DNA from: Anaerolineales bacterium
GTDB taxonomy: Bacteria > Chloroflexota > Anaerolineae > Anaerolineales > UBA11579
Assembly (NCBI GenBank): GCA_025808555.1
Contig: CP075526.1
Span: forward strand, 1,464,712 to 1,528,711
Length of the DNA: 64,000 nt
Direction: 5' to 3'
Positions 55,227 to 64,000 of this stretch are shown piece by piece. The translations under genes and the position numbers were made by a program. The notes beneath the pieces were generated by a model, which was given only the letters and a program-made list of their open reading frames with translations, ran no database searches and had not been told where the DNA came from. Position 1 is the first letter of the stretch; each line of letters begins with the position of its first letter.

Positions 55227-56891
55227 ATGGCGCGCCACTCAGTATTCACTATTGAAATAGCAGCCTATATTGCCATCGCCCTTGTTGCGGCGCTATTGCG
55301 CTTCAACAATCTGGGCGGCTTGCCGCTCAACGAGCACGAGGCGGCTGCCGCCCTGCCAGCCTACACCTTGGCGCAAACCGGCCAGGCTGCGCTGGGTGCG
55401 CAACCGGCCTATCTTCTGCTCACCACCCTGGTCTTCTCCGTCATTCCCAGCAGCGAGTTTGCCGCTCGCCTGTGGCCGGCTTTGTTCGGCCTGGCGTTGG
55501 TGGTGCTGCCGTATTTCTGGCGCGAGGTACTTGGCCGCCGGGCGGCGTTGGTGTTGGCGCTGGGTCTGGCGCTCGACCCCGGGCTGGTAGCGGTCTCGCG
55601 CCTGGCCGGCGGGCAGATGCTGGCGCTGAGCGCATTTGCGCTGGCGCTGACCGCCTGGCGCGCCAAGCGCCATGTGCTCGCCGGTGCAATGACGGGGCTG
55701 GCGCTGCTCGGCGCGCCCAGTGTGTACATCGGTATCTTTGCGGCGATGCTGGTGTGGGCCTTCTTTGCCAGCCCGGCGCGCCTGGCTGCTGACACATGGC
55801 GCCCGGCGGCTTTGGCCACCGCAGCTGTCCTAGTTCTAGGCAGCACGCTGTTCTTGCGCGTGCCGGCCGGGCTGGGCAGCATCGCTGCCCCGCTGGCGGC
55901 CTTCTTCTCAGGTTGGGTGCAGCCTTCAGGCGTCAGTGCGCTCAAGCTGCTGTTCGCACTTGTTGGTTATGGCCTGCCCGCGCTCATCTTCGGCCTCTGG
56001 GGCACGGCGTTGGCCTGGCGTGACAAAGACGCAGTTGGCCGCCTGCTGAGCCTGTTTGCGGCGCTGGCCCTCGCCATCGCGCTGGTTTATCCGGGCCGCC
56101 AAGTCGCCGACCTGTTGTGGGTGCTGGTGCCCTTGTGGGCGCTGGCGGCGCAGGCGATTGCGCGCTATCTTTTCGTTCCGCAGGAGGAGCAGACCGCGGC
56201 CTGGGGCCAAGCGGTGTTGCTCTCGGTCTTGCTGTGCTTTTTGATATTGTCGCTGGTGCGTATTCCCAGCAATGAAGCCATCCCGGAGTTGGCCCGCTCC
56301 TATATGTATGTAGCTGCAGGGGTGGTGGCGCTGGGCGTGGTGGCCAGCCTGCTGATCGGCCTCGGCTGGTCAGCCCAGGCCGCTATCCATGGCCTGGTGT
56401 GGGCGCTGGGTTTGTTCTTCGCCTTGTTCGCCCTGGCGGGCGCCACCCGCTTCGCCAATCCGGCCGCGGCCCGCGGCGCCGACCTATGGGCGCCAGGCCC
56501 CGCCGCCGGCCAGTTTGACTTGCTGCAAGATAGCCTGACCGATCTTTCAAACTACGCCAGCGGCCAGCCCGGCACGCTGAGCGTGGACCTGCGCGTAGAT
56601 AGTGCTGCACTGGCCTGGCTGGTGCGAGAGTTGCCCGCCGCGTCGGCGGCTGGCAGCGCACCGCTGATCATTACACGCGCCAACGATGCCGAGCCAGCCG
56701 AGGCCAGCGCCTACCGCGGCCAGAGCTTCCTGTTGGGCAGCACGCCGGGCTGGCAGCATGCCCCGGCCAGCCCGGTCAGTTGGCTGCTGTACCGCATTGC
56801 CCCTCAAACACACGAGCACATCATTCTATGGGCGGCCAGCGACCTGTTTCCACAGGACCTGGCAACCAATTCCAGTGGAGACTCACGCTAA
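55227..56891 (+). CDS. GT39-like polytopic membrane protein
   Basis: 554 residues, about 12 hydrophobic helices, then a C-terminal outer tail of about 120 residues. The first loop LGGLPLNEHEAAAALPAYTL carries the acidic pair placed as in GT39 enzymes, and the ARLWPALFGLALVVLPYFWREVLGRRAALV block fits PMT_2 proteins. Less conserved than the other two GT39-like genes, so enzymatic activity is uncertain. It has its own -10 box and its TAA is followed directly by the cmk ATG. Confidence 0.82.
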   Translation: MARHSVFTIEIAAYIAIALVAALLRFNNLGGLPLNEHEAAAALPAYTLAQTGQAALGAQPAYLLLTTLVFSVIPSSEFAARLWPALFGLALVVLPYFWREVLGRRAALVLALGLALDPGLVAVSRLAGGQMLALSAFALALTAWRAKRHVLAGAMTGLALLGAPSVYIGIFAAMLVWAFFASPARLAADTWRPAALATAAVLVLGSTLFLRVPAGLGSIAAPLAAFFSGWVQPSGVSALKLLFALVGYGLPALIFGLWGTALAWRDKDAVGRLLSLFAALALAIALVYPGRQVADLLWVLVPLWALAAQAIARYLFVPQEEQTAAWGQAVLLSVLLCFLILSLVRIPSNEAIPELARSYMYVAAGVVALGVVASLLIGLGWSAQAAIHGLVWALGLFFALFALAGATRFANPAAARGADLWAPGPAAGQFDLLQDSLTDLSNYASGQPGTLSVDLRVDSAALAWLVRELPAASAAGSAPLIITRANDAEPAEASAYRGQSFLLGSTPGWQHAPASPVSWLLYRIAPQTHEHIILWAASDLFPQDLATNSSGDSR

Positions 56892-57596
56892 ATGTCCAAA
56901 CAACTCACCATTGCGATCGACGGCCCGGTAGCCTCCGGCAAATCCACGCTGGCCAAGAGCCTGGCGGATGCGCTGGAGTATTTGTATTTCGATACCGGGG
57001 CCATGTACCGCGCCGTTACCCTGGCGGCGCTGCAGCGCAAGGTGAGCATGGATGACCAGGCCGCTGTGGAAGCACTGGCGCGTGAAGTGCATATTGACTT
57101 GCGGCCCGCCAGCGTAACCGATGGCCGCCTGTACGATGTATTGTTGGACGAAGTGGACTGCACCTGGGATCTGCGCACGCCGGATGTGGAAGCGCACGTA
57201 TCCCAGGTTTCAGCGTATCCCGGAGTGCGCACCGCCCTCACCGAACAGCAGCGCCGCATTGGGCTACGCGGTGGGGTGGTGATGGCCGGGCGCGATATTG
57301 GCACCGTGGTGCTGCCCGAGGCCGATCCCAAGATCTTCCTCACCGCCTCGCAAGAGGAGCGTGCCCAGCGTCGTTTTGAAGAATTGCAGGCGCGCGGCGA
57401 CAGCACGAGCTATGCCGAAGTGCTAGAGTCTCTCAAGCAGCGCGATGCCTACGACACCAGCCGTGAGATCGCACCCCTGGTCGCCGCGGCCGACGCCATC
57501 ACCCTGGTGTCTGACGGTATGCAGGCCGAGCAGGTGTTGGACAAGGTGCTCGAGCTTGTGCGTGAGCGCCAGGCGCAGCTGGCAACTGGGACGTGA
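56892..57596 (+). CDS. cmk: Cytidylate kinase
   Basis: 234 residues; phosphorylates CMP/dCMP. P-loop GPVASGKST (11-19), FDTGAMYRAVT, and the GGVVMAGRDIGTVVLPEADPK lid region are present. It begins at the stop of the membrane protein gene and overlaps the following kinase by GTGA. CDP/CTP supply could serve a CDP-sugar route in the upstream block, though cmk is a general housekeeping gene. Confidence 0.95.
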   Translation: MSKQLTIAIDGPVASGKSTLAKSLADALEYLYFDTGAMYRAVTLAALQRKVSMDDQAAVEALAREVHIDLRPASVTDGRLYDVLLDEVDCTWDLRTPDVEAHVSQVSAYPGVRTALTEQQRRIGLRGGVVMAGRDIGTVVLPEADPKIFLTASQEERAQRRFEELQARGDSTSYAEVLESLKQRDAYDTSREIAPLVAAADAITLVSDGMQAEQVLDKVLELVRERQAQLATGT

Positions 57597-60500
57597 CCTA
57601 CACTTTTCTGCAGTCGTTTCCTTTTCTTAGCATTCTTGCGCCCACAGACCTGCTGGGCTGGCTGGCCTGGCTGATCCTGCTTGGCGCCAGCGTTGCGCTG
57701 GCCTTGCGCCTGGGCGGTCGCGGCGTACTGTGGACGCGCAAGCAGCAGCTGCGTTTGCTGGCTTTGGTGCTGGCCGTTCCTCTCTCGATTTTGCTGTTCA
57801 CCTTACGCATGCCGGCCGATGGCGCGCTGCCCATACCCTCGCTGGGCGTGCCGGCCATCGGCGCCCTCATCGCCCCGCTGCTGGCGATCCCCTGGATGCT
57901 GGCGCTGGTCTGGTACGGCGCGCCGGCGGCCACTGCGCTGGCCGCCTTCGGCGGCCTGCTGCTGGCCGCCTGGGATACGCGCAGCCCCTTCACCCCGCTG
58001 GAGTTTGGGTTGCTGGCAGCTGCCTTCGCTTACCTGCGCAGCCAACGCTACGGTACCGCCCTGTTTGCCTGGCTGCGTCAGCCATTGGTGGCCGCAGCCG
58101 CCCTCTCATTGCTGTATCCCATTCTTTTTATAGGCTCAGCCTTGTTCTGGGTCTCGCCCAGTTGGCTGGTGAGCTTCGACTTTGCCCTCTCGCGTATGCC
58201 CGGCGCGGCCTTGGCAGCCGCCGCGCCGCTGCTGATCGGCGCGCTGGTGCTGCAGGTCGCGCTGGCCCGTCGTCCGCAGTTGGAGCGCACCAGTGAGCCC
58301 TCCCAGCCTGCGCCGAGCGAACGCAGCCTCGAGGCGCGCTTCCTGTTTGCGCTGGCGCCGCTGGCCGCGCTGGCCTTTGTGGTTATGGGCGCCCTCACTT
58401 GGTGGACAGTGGGGCGCGGGGCGCAGCAGCTCTTCGCTGACCGCATCGCTAACAATGTGCAGATCGCGGCCGACTCGGTGCCTTTTGTGCTCGAGACCGG
58501 TCAGAACCTGATATTGCAACTGGCGTCTGATACGCGCCTGGCGGATGCCGGGCCACAGCAAGCCGCGGGCTTGCTGCAGGCGCAATTAAATGGCGCGCCC
58601 TATTTTGAACAACTAAGCCTGCTGGACACTGGCGGCAATTCGGTGGCAGGCATCCCGGCCGCCGAGTACGCCCGCTTGCAACCCAGCCAGGCCGAGCTGA
58701 ACGCAGTCGCCCTGGCGATCCAGGGCGTCTCGCTGCAAATTCTCAGCGCACCACCCGCGGCGGGCGCAGACCAGACCTCAGCCCAGTTGGTGTTCGTGGC
58801 GGCGGTGCGCAACAGCAATGGCCAGGTGCGCAATGTGCTCGTCGGGCGCACGGCCTGGCAGGTCAATCCCTTTGCCCGCCCGGTGGTGCAGAGCCTGCAG
58901 AGCATTAATACGCTCGGCGCCCAGGCGCTGTTGGTGGACGCACGGGGTCAGATTGCCGTGGCGCCGTTTGCGGCTGCCGTGCTGCAGCCGTATAGCGGCC
59001 AGACTGGCCCAGGGGCATTGTCATACGAAGACGCGGCCGCCGACGGCACGCGGCTGCTGGTGCAGTACCAGCCTGTGTCTGGCAGCAACTGGGCCGTGGT
59101 GGCGCGCTGGCCCGCAAGCCTTTCACAGCAATTGGCGCTTAGCGTGGCGCTGCCTATTCTGAGTGTGCTGCTGTTGTTGGCGCTGGTCGCCTACATCTTG
59201 CTGCGCAGGAGCCTGCAAAGCGTCAGCGCTTCATTGCATACATTGGCGGCTGAAACGCAGCGCATCGCCTCAGGGGATCTGCGCGCCCCGCTTTCCGTGA
59301 CTGGCACAGACGAAGTCGGCCGCCTTGGCTCCGCGTTCGAGGTCATGCGCCGGGCGGTACTGGCGCGCACGGAGGTGACCCAGCGCCTGCTGGCGCTGAG
59401 CCATGGCTTGTCCTCCAGCCTGGAAGTGCGTAGCCACATCGAGCCCCTGCTCGAGGCGGCGCTGGCCAGCGGGGCCTCGCTGGCGCGGCTGGTCTTCCTG
59501 GGCGATAATGGCGGCAGCGGTTTGAGCTTTGGCAAAGGCGAAGGCTATGAGCGCTACGAGGCCCTGGATGCGCAAATGCTCGCCCTGACCCAGGGGCAGG
59601 AGCAGGTGCTGCTTGCCAACCCGGCCCGCGCCCGTTTGAAAGTTGACAAAGGTACGCCGTATCCCGGCTCGGTGGCTGCCTTTGCGTTGAAGGATGGCAG
59701 GAAACAGTTGGGCGCTTTGTGGCTGGCGTACGATCAGCCGCAGCGCTTTGAGCCCGGCAGCGGTGCGGTGCACTATTTGGAAACGCTGGCTGCCCAGGCA
59801 TCCACCGCCGCGACGAATGCGCGCCAATATTTGCAGGCCCGCCTCGGCCAGCAACGCCTTGAGGCGGTGCTGCAGGCCGACCCGCAGCCCATGCTGATGC
59901 TGGATGCTGGGCAGAATGTAGTATTCGCCAACCCGGCCGCGGCGCGCATCTTGCGCCTGCGGCCTGATCATGCGCTGGGCCTGCCGGTAGAGCAGGTGAT
60001 CACTGAGCGATCCCTCCTGGCCTTGCTGCGCGCCGCTGGCCCCAGGCCGCACAGCACAGAAGTGTTGATCGATAAGGCCGCCTACGAAGCCACGCTCAAC
60101 CCGCTGTGGGCCGGGCCAGAGTTGTTGGGCTTTGTATGCACCCTGCAGGATGTGACCCAATCTAAAAAACTCGAGTCCGCTCGCTTGGAAGCACTGAGCA
60201 CAGTAGGGCATGATCTGCAAGACCCGCTCAAAATGGTCAGCGGCTATCTTTCCATGCTGAGCGTGCTCGGCCCGCTGAACGACCAGCAGAAGGGCTATGT
60301 GCAAAAGATCGACGCCAGCATTGAGCAGATTGCCCGCCTCTCGGCCAGCCTGCTGGCGGCTGACCGCATGCAGGAGGCCGAAGGCCTGCGCCCGGAGAAC
60401 CTGGCGCTGAGCGAGGTGCTGCAGGCCGCGCTGGCCGAGGCCGCGCCCCAGGCGCGCCAGAAGCAGATCGAGCTGGTTTTGCAGCCAGCCGAGGGCGCCG

Positions 60501-60832
60501 AGCGCCTGCTGCGCGCCGACCGCACGCTGCTGCAACGCGCCGTGTTTTACCTGCTGGACAATGCCATTCGCTTCAGCCCGCGCGGGCGGTCAGTGCGGGT
60601 GGGCGCTAGCTATGCCGATGGCGCAGTGGTGCTGCGGGTCAAGGACAGCGGGGCCGGCATTGCCCCGGTGGACTTGCCGCGCATTTTTGAGCGCCGCGAG
60701 GGGCAGGCGGCCACCACCGGCCTGCACATCGTGCGCTCCATCATCCAGCGTCACAAAGGCAAAGTGTGGGCCGAGAGTGATCTGGGGGTTGGCAGCAGTT
60801 TCTATTGCCAGTTGCCTCTCAGCGAATCCTAG
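57593..60832 (+). CDS. Large membrane sensor histidine kinase with degenerate catalytic motifs
   Basis: 1079 residues. About seven N-terminal membrane helices (1-225), another near 245-270, an outer Cache-like sensor (about 275-510), a further helix (about 519-541), HAMP (about 542-597), GAF (about 610-750), PAS (about 765-870), DHp and ATPase domains. The phospho-acceptor His873 is in GHDLQDPL instead of the usual SHELRTPL. The N box DNAIRF (Asn990) and G1 DSGAGIAP are present, but the G2 loop GxGxGL reads AATTGL, so catalytic strength is doubtful. GTG start coupled to cmk. No response regulator follows. Confidence 0.88.
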   Translation: MTYTFLQSFPFLSILAPTDLLGWLAWLILLGASVALALRLGGRGVLWTRKQQLRLLALVLAVPLSILLFTLRMPADGALPIPSLGVPAIGALIAPLLAIPWMLALVWYGAPAATALAAFGGLLLAAWDTRSPFTPLEFGLLAAAFAYLRSQRYGTALFAWLRQPLVAAAALSLLYPILFIGSALFWVSPSWLVSFDFALSRMPGAALAAAAPLLIGALVLQVALARRPQLERTSEPSQPAPSERSLEARFLFALAPLAALAFVVMGALTWWTVGRGAQQLFADRIANNVQIAADSVPFVLETGQNLILQLASDTRLADAGPQQAAGLLQAQLNGAPYFEQLSLLDTGGNSVAGIPAAEYARLQPSQAELNAVALAIQGVSLQILSAPPAAGADQTSAQLVFVAAVRNSNGQVRNVLVGRTAWQVNPFARPVVQSLQSINTLGAQALLVDARGQIAVAPFAAAVLQPYSGQTGPGALSYEDAAADGTRLLVQYQPVSGSNWAVVARWPASLSQQLALSVALPILSVLLLLALVAYILLRRSLQSVSASLHTLAAETQRIASGDLRAPLSVTGTDEVGRLGSAFEVMRRAVLARTEVTQRLLALSHGLSSSLEVRSHIEPLLEAALASGASLARLVFLGDNGGSGLSFGKGEGYERYEALDAQMLALTQGQEQVLLANPARARLKVDKGTPYPGSVAAFALKDGRKQLGALWLAYDQPQRFEPGSGAVHYLETLAAQASTAATNARQYLQARLGQQRLEAVLQADPQPMLMLDAGQNVVFANPAAARILRLRPDHALGLPVEQVITERSLLALLRAAGPRPHSTEVLIDKAAYEATLNPLWAGPELLGFVCTLQDVTQSKKLESARLEALSTVGHDLQDPLKMVSGYLSMLSVLGPLNDQQKGYVQKIDASIEQIARLSASLLAADRMQEAEGLRPENLALSEVLQAALAEAAPQARQKQIELVLQPAEGAERLLRADRTLLQRAVFYLLDNAIRFSPRGRSVRVGASYADGAVVLRVKDSGAGIAPVDLPRIFERREGQAATTGLHIVRSIIQRHKGKVWAESDLGVGSSFYCQLPLSES

Positions 60833-60842
60833 TGTGATTAGC

Positions 60843-60870
60843 TTGACTCTCTGTTTTTGGTTGGTATAAT
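60843..60870 (+). promoter_or_regulatory. rpoC promoter
   Basis: TTGACT (60843-60848), 16-base spacer, perfect TATAAT (60865-60870). Predicted start near 60877, giving a leader of about 229 nt before rpoC. Confidence 0.8.
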
Positions 60871-60904
60871 CCTTCACGAACACAAATCGAATAGTGCTGA
60901 GAGC

Positions 60905-60942
60905 AAGCAAGCGCTTGAGGAAATGCCTCTGAGCGCTTGCTT
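60905..60942 (+). promoter_or_regulatory. Hairpin in the rpoC leader
   Basis: AAGCAAGCGCT (60905-60915) pairs with AGCGCTTGCTT (60932-60942), extended inside by GAGG/CCTC, and followed by a weak T-rich tract (TTTGGTTTGT). It could be an attenuator or a pause/processing site. Confidence 0.6.
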
Positions 60943-61105
60943 TGGTTTGTCTCAAAAATAGCACAATTGTTCGATAACAAGAAACTGCAGAGCGCACGCT
61001 GCGCGGCCTGACTGGATCAAAGGTCCGAGCTTTGGGGGAACGTAGGACGTCAGGCTGAGTGGTGCTTCGCTTTTCGCTGTATCTGAACCATTGGAGGCCG
61101 CACAT

Positions 61106-64000
61106 ATGGAAACAAAGGGTTTGCGTGCATTGCGCATTAGCTTGGCCTCACCAGAGACCATTCGAAGCTGGTCTTACGGTGAAGTGCTTAAGCCCGAAAC
61201 AATTAACTATCGCCGCTTGCGCCCGGAGAAGGATGGCCTTTTTGACGAAGCCATCTTTGGCCCCACGCGTGACTGGCAGTGCTACTGCGGCAAGTACAAG
61301 AACATTCGCTACAAAGGCATTATTTGTGACAAGTGTGGCGTAGAGGTCACGCGTTCCTCCGTGCGCCGTGAGCGAATGGGGCACATCTCGCTGGCCGCAC
61401 CGGTCGCCCATGTCTGGTACACCCGCCGCGTGCCCTCCTACCTGGGCCTGCTGCTTGATATTTCGCGCCGCAACCTCGACCGCGTGCTGTATTTTGCGCA
61501 GTACGTGGTGACCTATGTGGATGAGGATGCCCGCCAGAAGGCCCTGGCTCGTCTGGACGAAGAGATCAGCTCCGCTGAAAAAGAGCACGCCGCCCAGATC
61601 AACGCCCAGATCGCTGAAGCCAAGCAGCAGCGTGATGACAAGCTCGGCAAGCTGGAACAGCGCACCAAGGAAATTGAAACCCGCTACGACGAAGAACTGG
61701 CCGCCAAGATTGACCCGGTCATCAAAGAAGGCCAGCGCGTAGAGACCAAACTGCAGGAGCAGATGGGCTCGGCTGCCAAGGCCGCCATCACCTTCAGCGC
61801 GGTCAAGGGCAACCTGGTCAAGGCCGGCGAAGTGGTGGAGAACAAGCACATCGCCCGCGTCCAGGAAGTTGTCAAAGAGTTCCTGGAAGACAATGAAAAG
61901 AAGATCGGCGAGAAGAAGCACGCCGAGCTTGAGCGCATCGCAGTGGAGAAGGCCAGCCTCAAGGCTGAATCCGAGCTGACCATGAGCAACCTGCGTGACT
62001 CGCTGGATGAAAAAGTTTCCAGCAACGAGCACGAAGACCAGGTGCGCACCCGCGAAGAGCTTGAAGACCTGCGCCCTATGACCTTCATGGGCGAGAATCG
62101 CTACCGCGAGCTGCGCGCCCGCTACGGCCAGGTGTTCCGCGCCGATATGGGCGCCGAAGCCTTCTATGACATCCTCGAGCGTCTCGACCTGGACCGTTTG
62201 AGCGAAGAACTCTGGAAAGAACTGCGCACCTCGCGCAGCAAGCAGCGCCGCCGCAAGGCCACCAACCGCCTGCGCGTCGTCGAGGCCTTCCGGCGCTCGC
62301 ACAACCGCCCCGAGTGGATGATCCTGACGGTTCTGCCGGTGATCCCGCCTGACCTGCGCCCCATGGTGCAGCTGGATGGCGGCCGCTTCGCCACCTCAGA
62401 CCTGAATGACCTGTACCGCCGTGTGATCAACCGCAACAACCGCCTCAAGCGCCTGCTCGAACTGGGCGCTCCGGATGTGATTGTGCGCAATGAAAAGCGC
62501 ATGTTGCAGGAAGCGGTGGACTCGCTGATCGATAACTCGCAGCGCGGCAAGGCCCTCTCGCGCCGTGGCCGCCGCGAACTGAAATCCCTGAGCGATCTGC
62601 TCAAGGGCAAGAAGGGCCGCTTCCGCCGCAACCTTCTGGGCAAGCGTGTGGACTACTCCGGCCGCTCCGTGATCGTGGTCGGCCCGCAGCTTAAGCTGTA
62701 CCAGTGCGGCTTGCCCAAGAGCATGGCCCTGGAGCTGTACAAACCCTTCGTTATTTCCCATCTGGTGCGTGACAACTACGCCGCCAATGTGAAGGGCGCC
62801 AAGCGCATCATTGACCGCAACCGCCCCGAGGTTTACGAGGTGCTGGAAGAGGTCATCAAGGAGCGTCCGGTGCTCCTCAACCGCGCCCCGACCCTGCATC
62901 GCCTGGGTATCCAGGCCTTTGAGCCTATCCTCATCGAGGGCAGCGCTATCCAATTGCACCCGCTGGTGACTACCGCCTTCAACGCAGACTTTGACGGTGA
63001 CCAGATGGCCGTGCACGTGCCGCTTTCGCAGAAAGCGGTATGGGAAGCCCGCGAACTGATGCTTTCCACGAAGAACTTGCTCAAGCCCGCCGACGGGGAG
63101 CCGATCATTGGCCCGTCCAAGGATATGGTGCTGGGTGTGTACTACCTCACCATGCCGCCTGTACCCCTCAAGGGTAAGCAGCAGCCACGAGTCTTCGGCG
63201 ACATGGACGAAGTGGTGATGGTCTACCAGTTGGGCCAGCTGGAAGTGCACTCTCCCATCCGCCTGCGTGCCGAAACCTGGTACGACCAGCAGGGCAACCG
63301 TATGGCGCAAGCCGAAACGCGCTTCATGGACACCACCGTGGGTCGCGTGCTGCTCAACCTGGAACTCGAGCCCGAGATCCGTTTTGTCAATGATGTGATT
63401 GACAAGGGCACCATCAAGGACCTGCTGGCCGAGCTGCTGGAAGTGACCGGCGACGAGAAGCGCACCACTGATGTGGCTGACCGCGTCAAAGACATTGGCT
63501 TCAAGTACGCCACCCGCTCCGGCACCACCATCGCCATTTCGGATATCACCATTCCGGATGAAAAAGAAGGCATTGTGGCTGCCGCCATGGAGAAAGAACA
63601 GGCCGTAGAGGAAGACTTCCGCCGTGGCCTGCTGACCGAGCAGGAACAGAACGAGCGCGTCATCGAGATCTGGCAGGAGACCACCAACACGGTGGCGGCT
63701 GCCGTGCGCAAGAGCATGGACGAGAAGGGCAACCTGGCCACCATGGCCAACTCCGGAGCCACCAAGGGTGGCTTCAGCTCCATCTCGCAGCTGGCCGGTA
63801 TGCGCGGCATGATGGCTGACCCCTCCGGGCGCATCATCCCGCTGCCCATCCGCTCCAACTTCCGCGAAGGCCTCACCACGCTGGAATACTTCATCTCCAC
63901 CCACGGCTCCCGTAAGGGTCTGGCCGATACCGCCCTGCGCACTGCGGATGCGGGTTACCTGACCCGCCGCCTGGTGGACGTGGCCCAGGACGTCATCACT
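61106..64000 (+). CDS. rpoC: DNA-directed RNA polymerase beta' subunit (3' end beyond window)
   Basis: 965 codons visible. Zinc-ribbon CYCGKY...CDKCG near residues 55-75, the bridge region [21 protein letters not shown], and the catalytic NADFDGDQM (Asp628, Asp630, Asp632). In E. coli the same triad is at 460-464, so about 168 extra residues precede it; most lie at about 130-330 as a coiled-coil-rich insertion with Glu/Lys-rich helices around a short beta stretch ([22 protein letters not shown]). GGAGG at 61093-61097 fixes the ATG. The gene upstream is a kinase, not rpoB. Confidence 0.97.
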   Translation, partial: METKGLRALRISLASPETIRSWSYGEVLKPETINYRRLRPEKDGLFDEAIFGPTRDWQCYCGKYKNIRYKGIICDKCGVEVTRSSVRRERMGHISLAAPVAHVWYTRRVPSYLGLLLDISRRNLDRVLYFAQYVVTYVDEDARQKALARLDEEISSAEKEHAAQINAQIAEAKQQRDDKLGKLEQRTKEIETRYDEELAAKIDPVIKEGQRVETKLQEQMGSAAKAAITFSAVKGNLVKAGEVVENKHIARVQEVVKEFLEDNEKKIGEKKHAELERIAVEKASLKAESELTMSNLRDSLDEKVSSNEHEDQVRTREELEDLRPMTFMGENRYRELRARYGQVFRADMGAEAFYDILERLDLDRLSEELWKELRTSRSKQRRRKATNRLRVVEAFRRSHNRPEWMILTVLPVIPPDLRPMVQLDGGRFATSDLNDLYRRVINRNNRLKRLLELGAPDVIVRNEKRMLQEAVDSLIDNSQRGKALSRRGRRELKSLSDLLKGKKGRFRRNLLGKRVDYSGRSVIVVGPQLKLYQCGLPKSMALELYKPFVISHLVRDNYAANVKGAKRIIDRNRPEVYEVLEEVIKERPVLLNRAPTLHRLGIQAFEPILIEGSAIQLHPLVTTAFNADFDGDQMAVHVPLSQKAVWEARELMLSTKNLLKPADGEPIIGPSKDMVLGVYYLTMPPVPLKGKQQPRVFGDMDEVVMVYQLGQLEVHSPIRLRAETWYDQQGNRMAQAETRFMDTTVGRVLLNLELEPEIRFVNDVIDKGTIKDLLAELLEVTGDEKRTTDVADRVKDIGFKYATRSGTTIAISDITIPDEKEGIVAAAMEKEQAVEEDFRRGLLTEQEQNERVIEIWQETTNTVAAAVRKSMDEKGNLATMANSGATKGGFSSISQLAGMRGMMADPSGRIIPLPIRSNFREGLTTLEYFISTHGSRKGLADTALRTADAGYLTRRLVDVAQDVIT

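Noticed and set aside
62396..63904. 502-codon minus-strand open frame opposite rpoC
   Set aside because: Antisense of the highly conserved core of beta'; composition is typical of a shadow frame.

Overview
This window is a dense, roughly 60% GC bacterial chromosome segment. It has about 50 protein genes, one tRNA, one riboswitch and very little intergenic DNA. Several features point to the phylum Chloroflexi, probably class Anaerolineae. These are giant membrane proteins carrying the YYY/DUF2298 domain (known mainly from Chloroflexi and archaea), lipoproteins with Thr/Pro-rich linkers behind the lipid-anchored Cys, GAF/PAS/HD-GYP signalling proteins, and many start codons placed directly downstream of a TATAAT-type -10 box. 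This placement is inferred from gene content and not from a search. No phage, insertion sequence, CRISPR or plasmid functions were seen, so the window reads as core chromosome.

Layout. 0-2 kb: 5' part of gyrA (minus strand, cut by the window edge). 2.2-9.7 kb: a signalling block with two soluble histidine kinases and an OmpR-type regulator in overlapping genes, a small protein, a double-HTH regulator, a REC-PAS-GAF-GAF-HD-GYP phosphodiesterase and a GNAT enzyme. 9.7-17.6 kb: a membrane-anchored DsbA-like protein, DUF554 and a divergent run comEA-like/thrC/thrB/ftcD/capA-like/dcd. 17.6-18.0 kb: an island of palindromic intergenic repeats. 18-19 kb: birA plus a small membrane protein. 19.3-25.4 kb: the conserved translation/lipid cluster rpsB-tsf-pyrH-(pyrimidine-dimer glycosylase-like)-frr-uppS-cdsA followed by glpX. 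25.4-28.9 kb: acs and SAM-riboswitch-controlled metK. 29-36.5 kb: mixed single genes (thioredoxin, tRNA-Lys, epimerase, lipoproteins, FrnE-like, a low-GC baeRF-like gene, acyl-CoA dehydrogenase). 36.6-41.1 kb: gatC-gatA, alkD-like, lepA. 41.1-56.9 kb: a long plus-strand surface-glycan block made of a flippase-like protein, a CDP-sugar epimerase, a GT4, a methyltransferase and four large polytopic GT39/DUF2298 proteins. 56.9-60.8 kb: cmk coupled to a very large membrane histidine kinase. 60.8-64 kb: the start of rpoC behind its own strong promoter and structured leader, with no rpoB upstream.

How genes may work together. The kinase at 2.2 kb carries a tandem MshEN-type N-terminus, a fold known to bind cyclic di-GMP. 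A c-di-GMP phosphodiesterase of the HD-GYP type lies about 1.3 kb beyond the same operon, so a c-di-GMP-gated phosphorelay is a reasonable hypothesis. The 41-57 kb block looks like a lineage-specific route for building or decorating a lipid-linked surface glycan; it is the best candidate here for undescribed biology. Many genes appear to be transcribed without a 5' leader, while translation, nucleotide and envelope genes more often keep Shine-Dalgarno sites.
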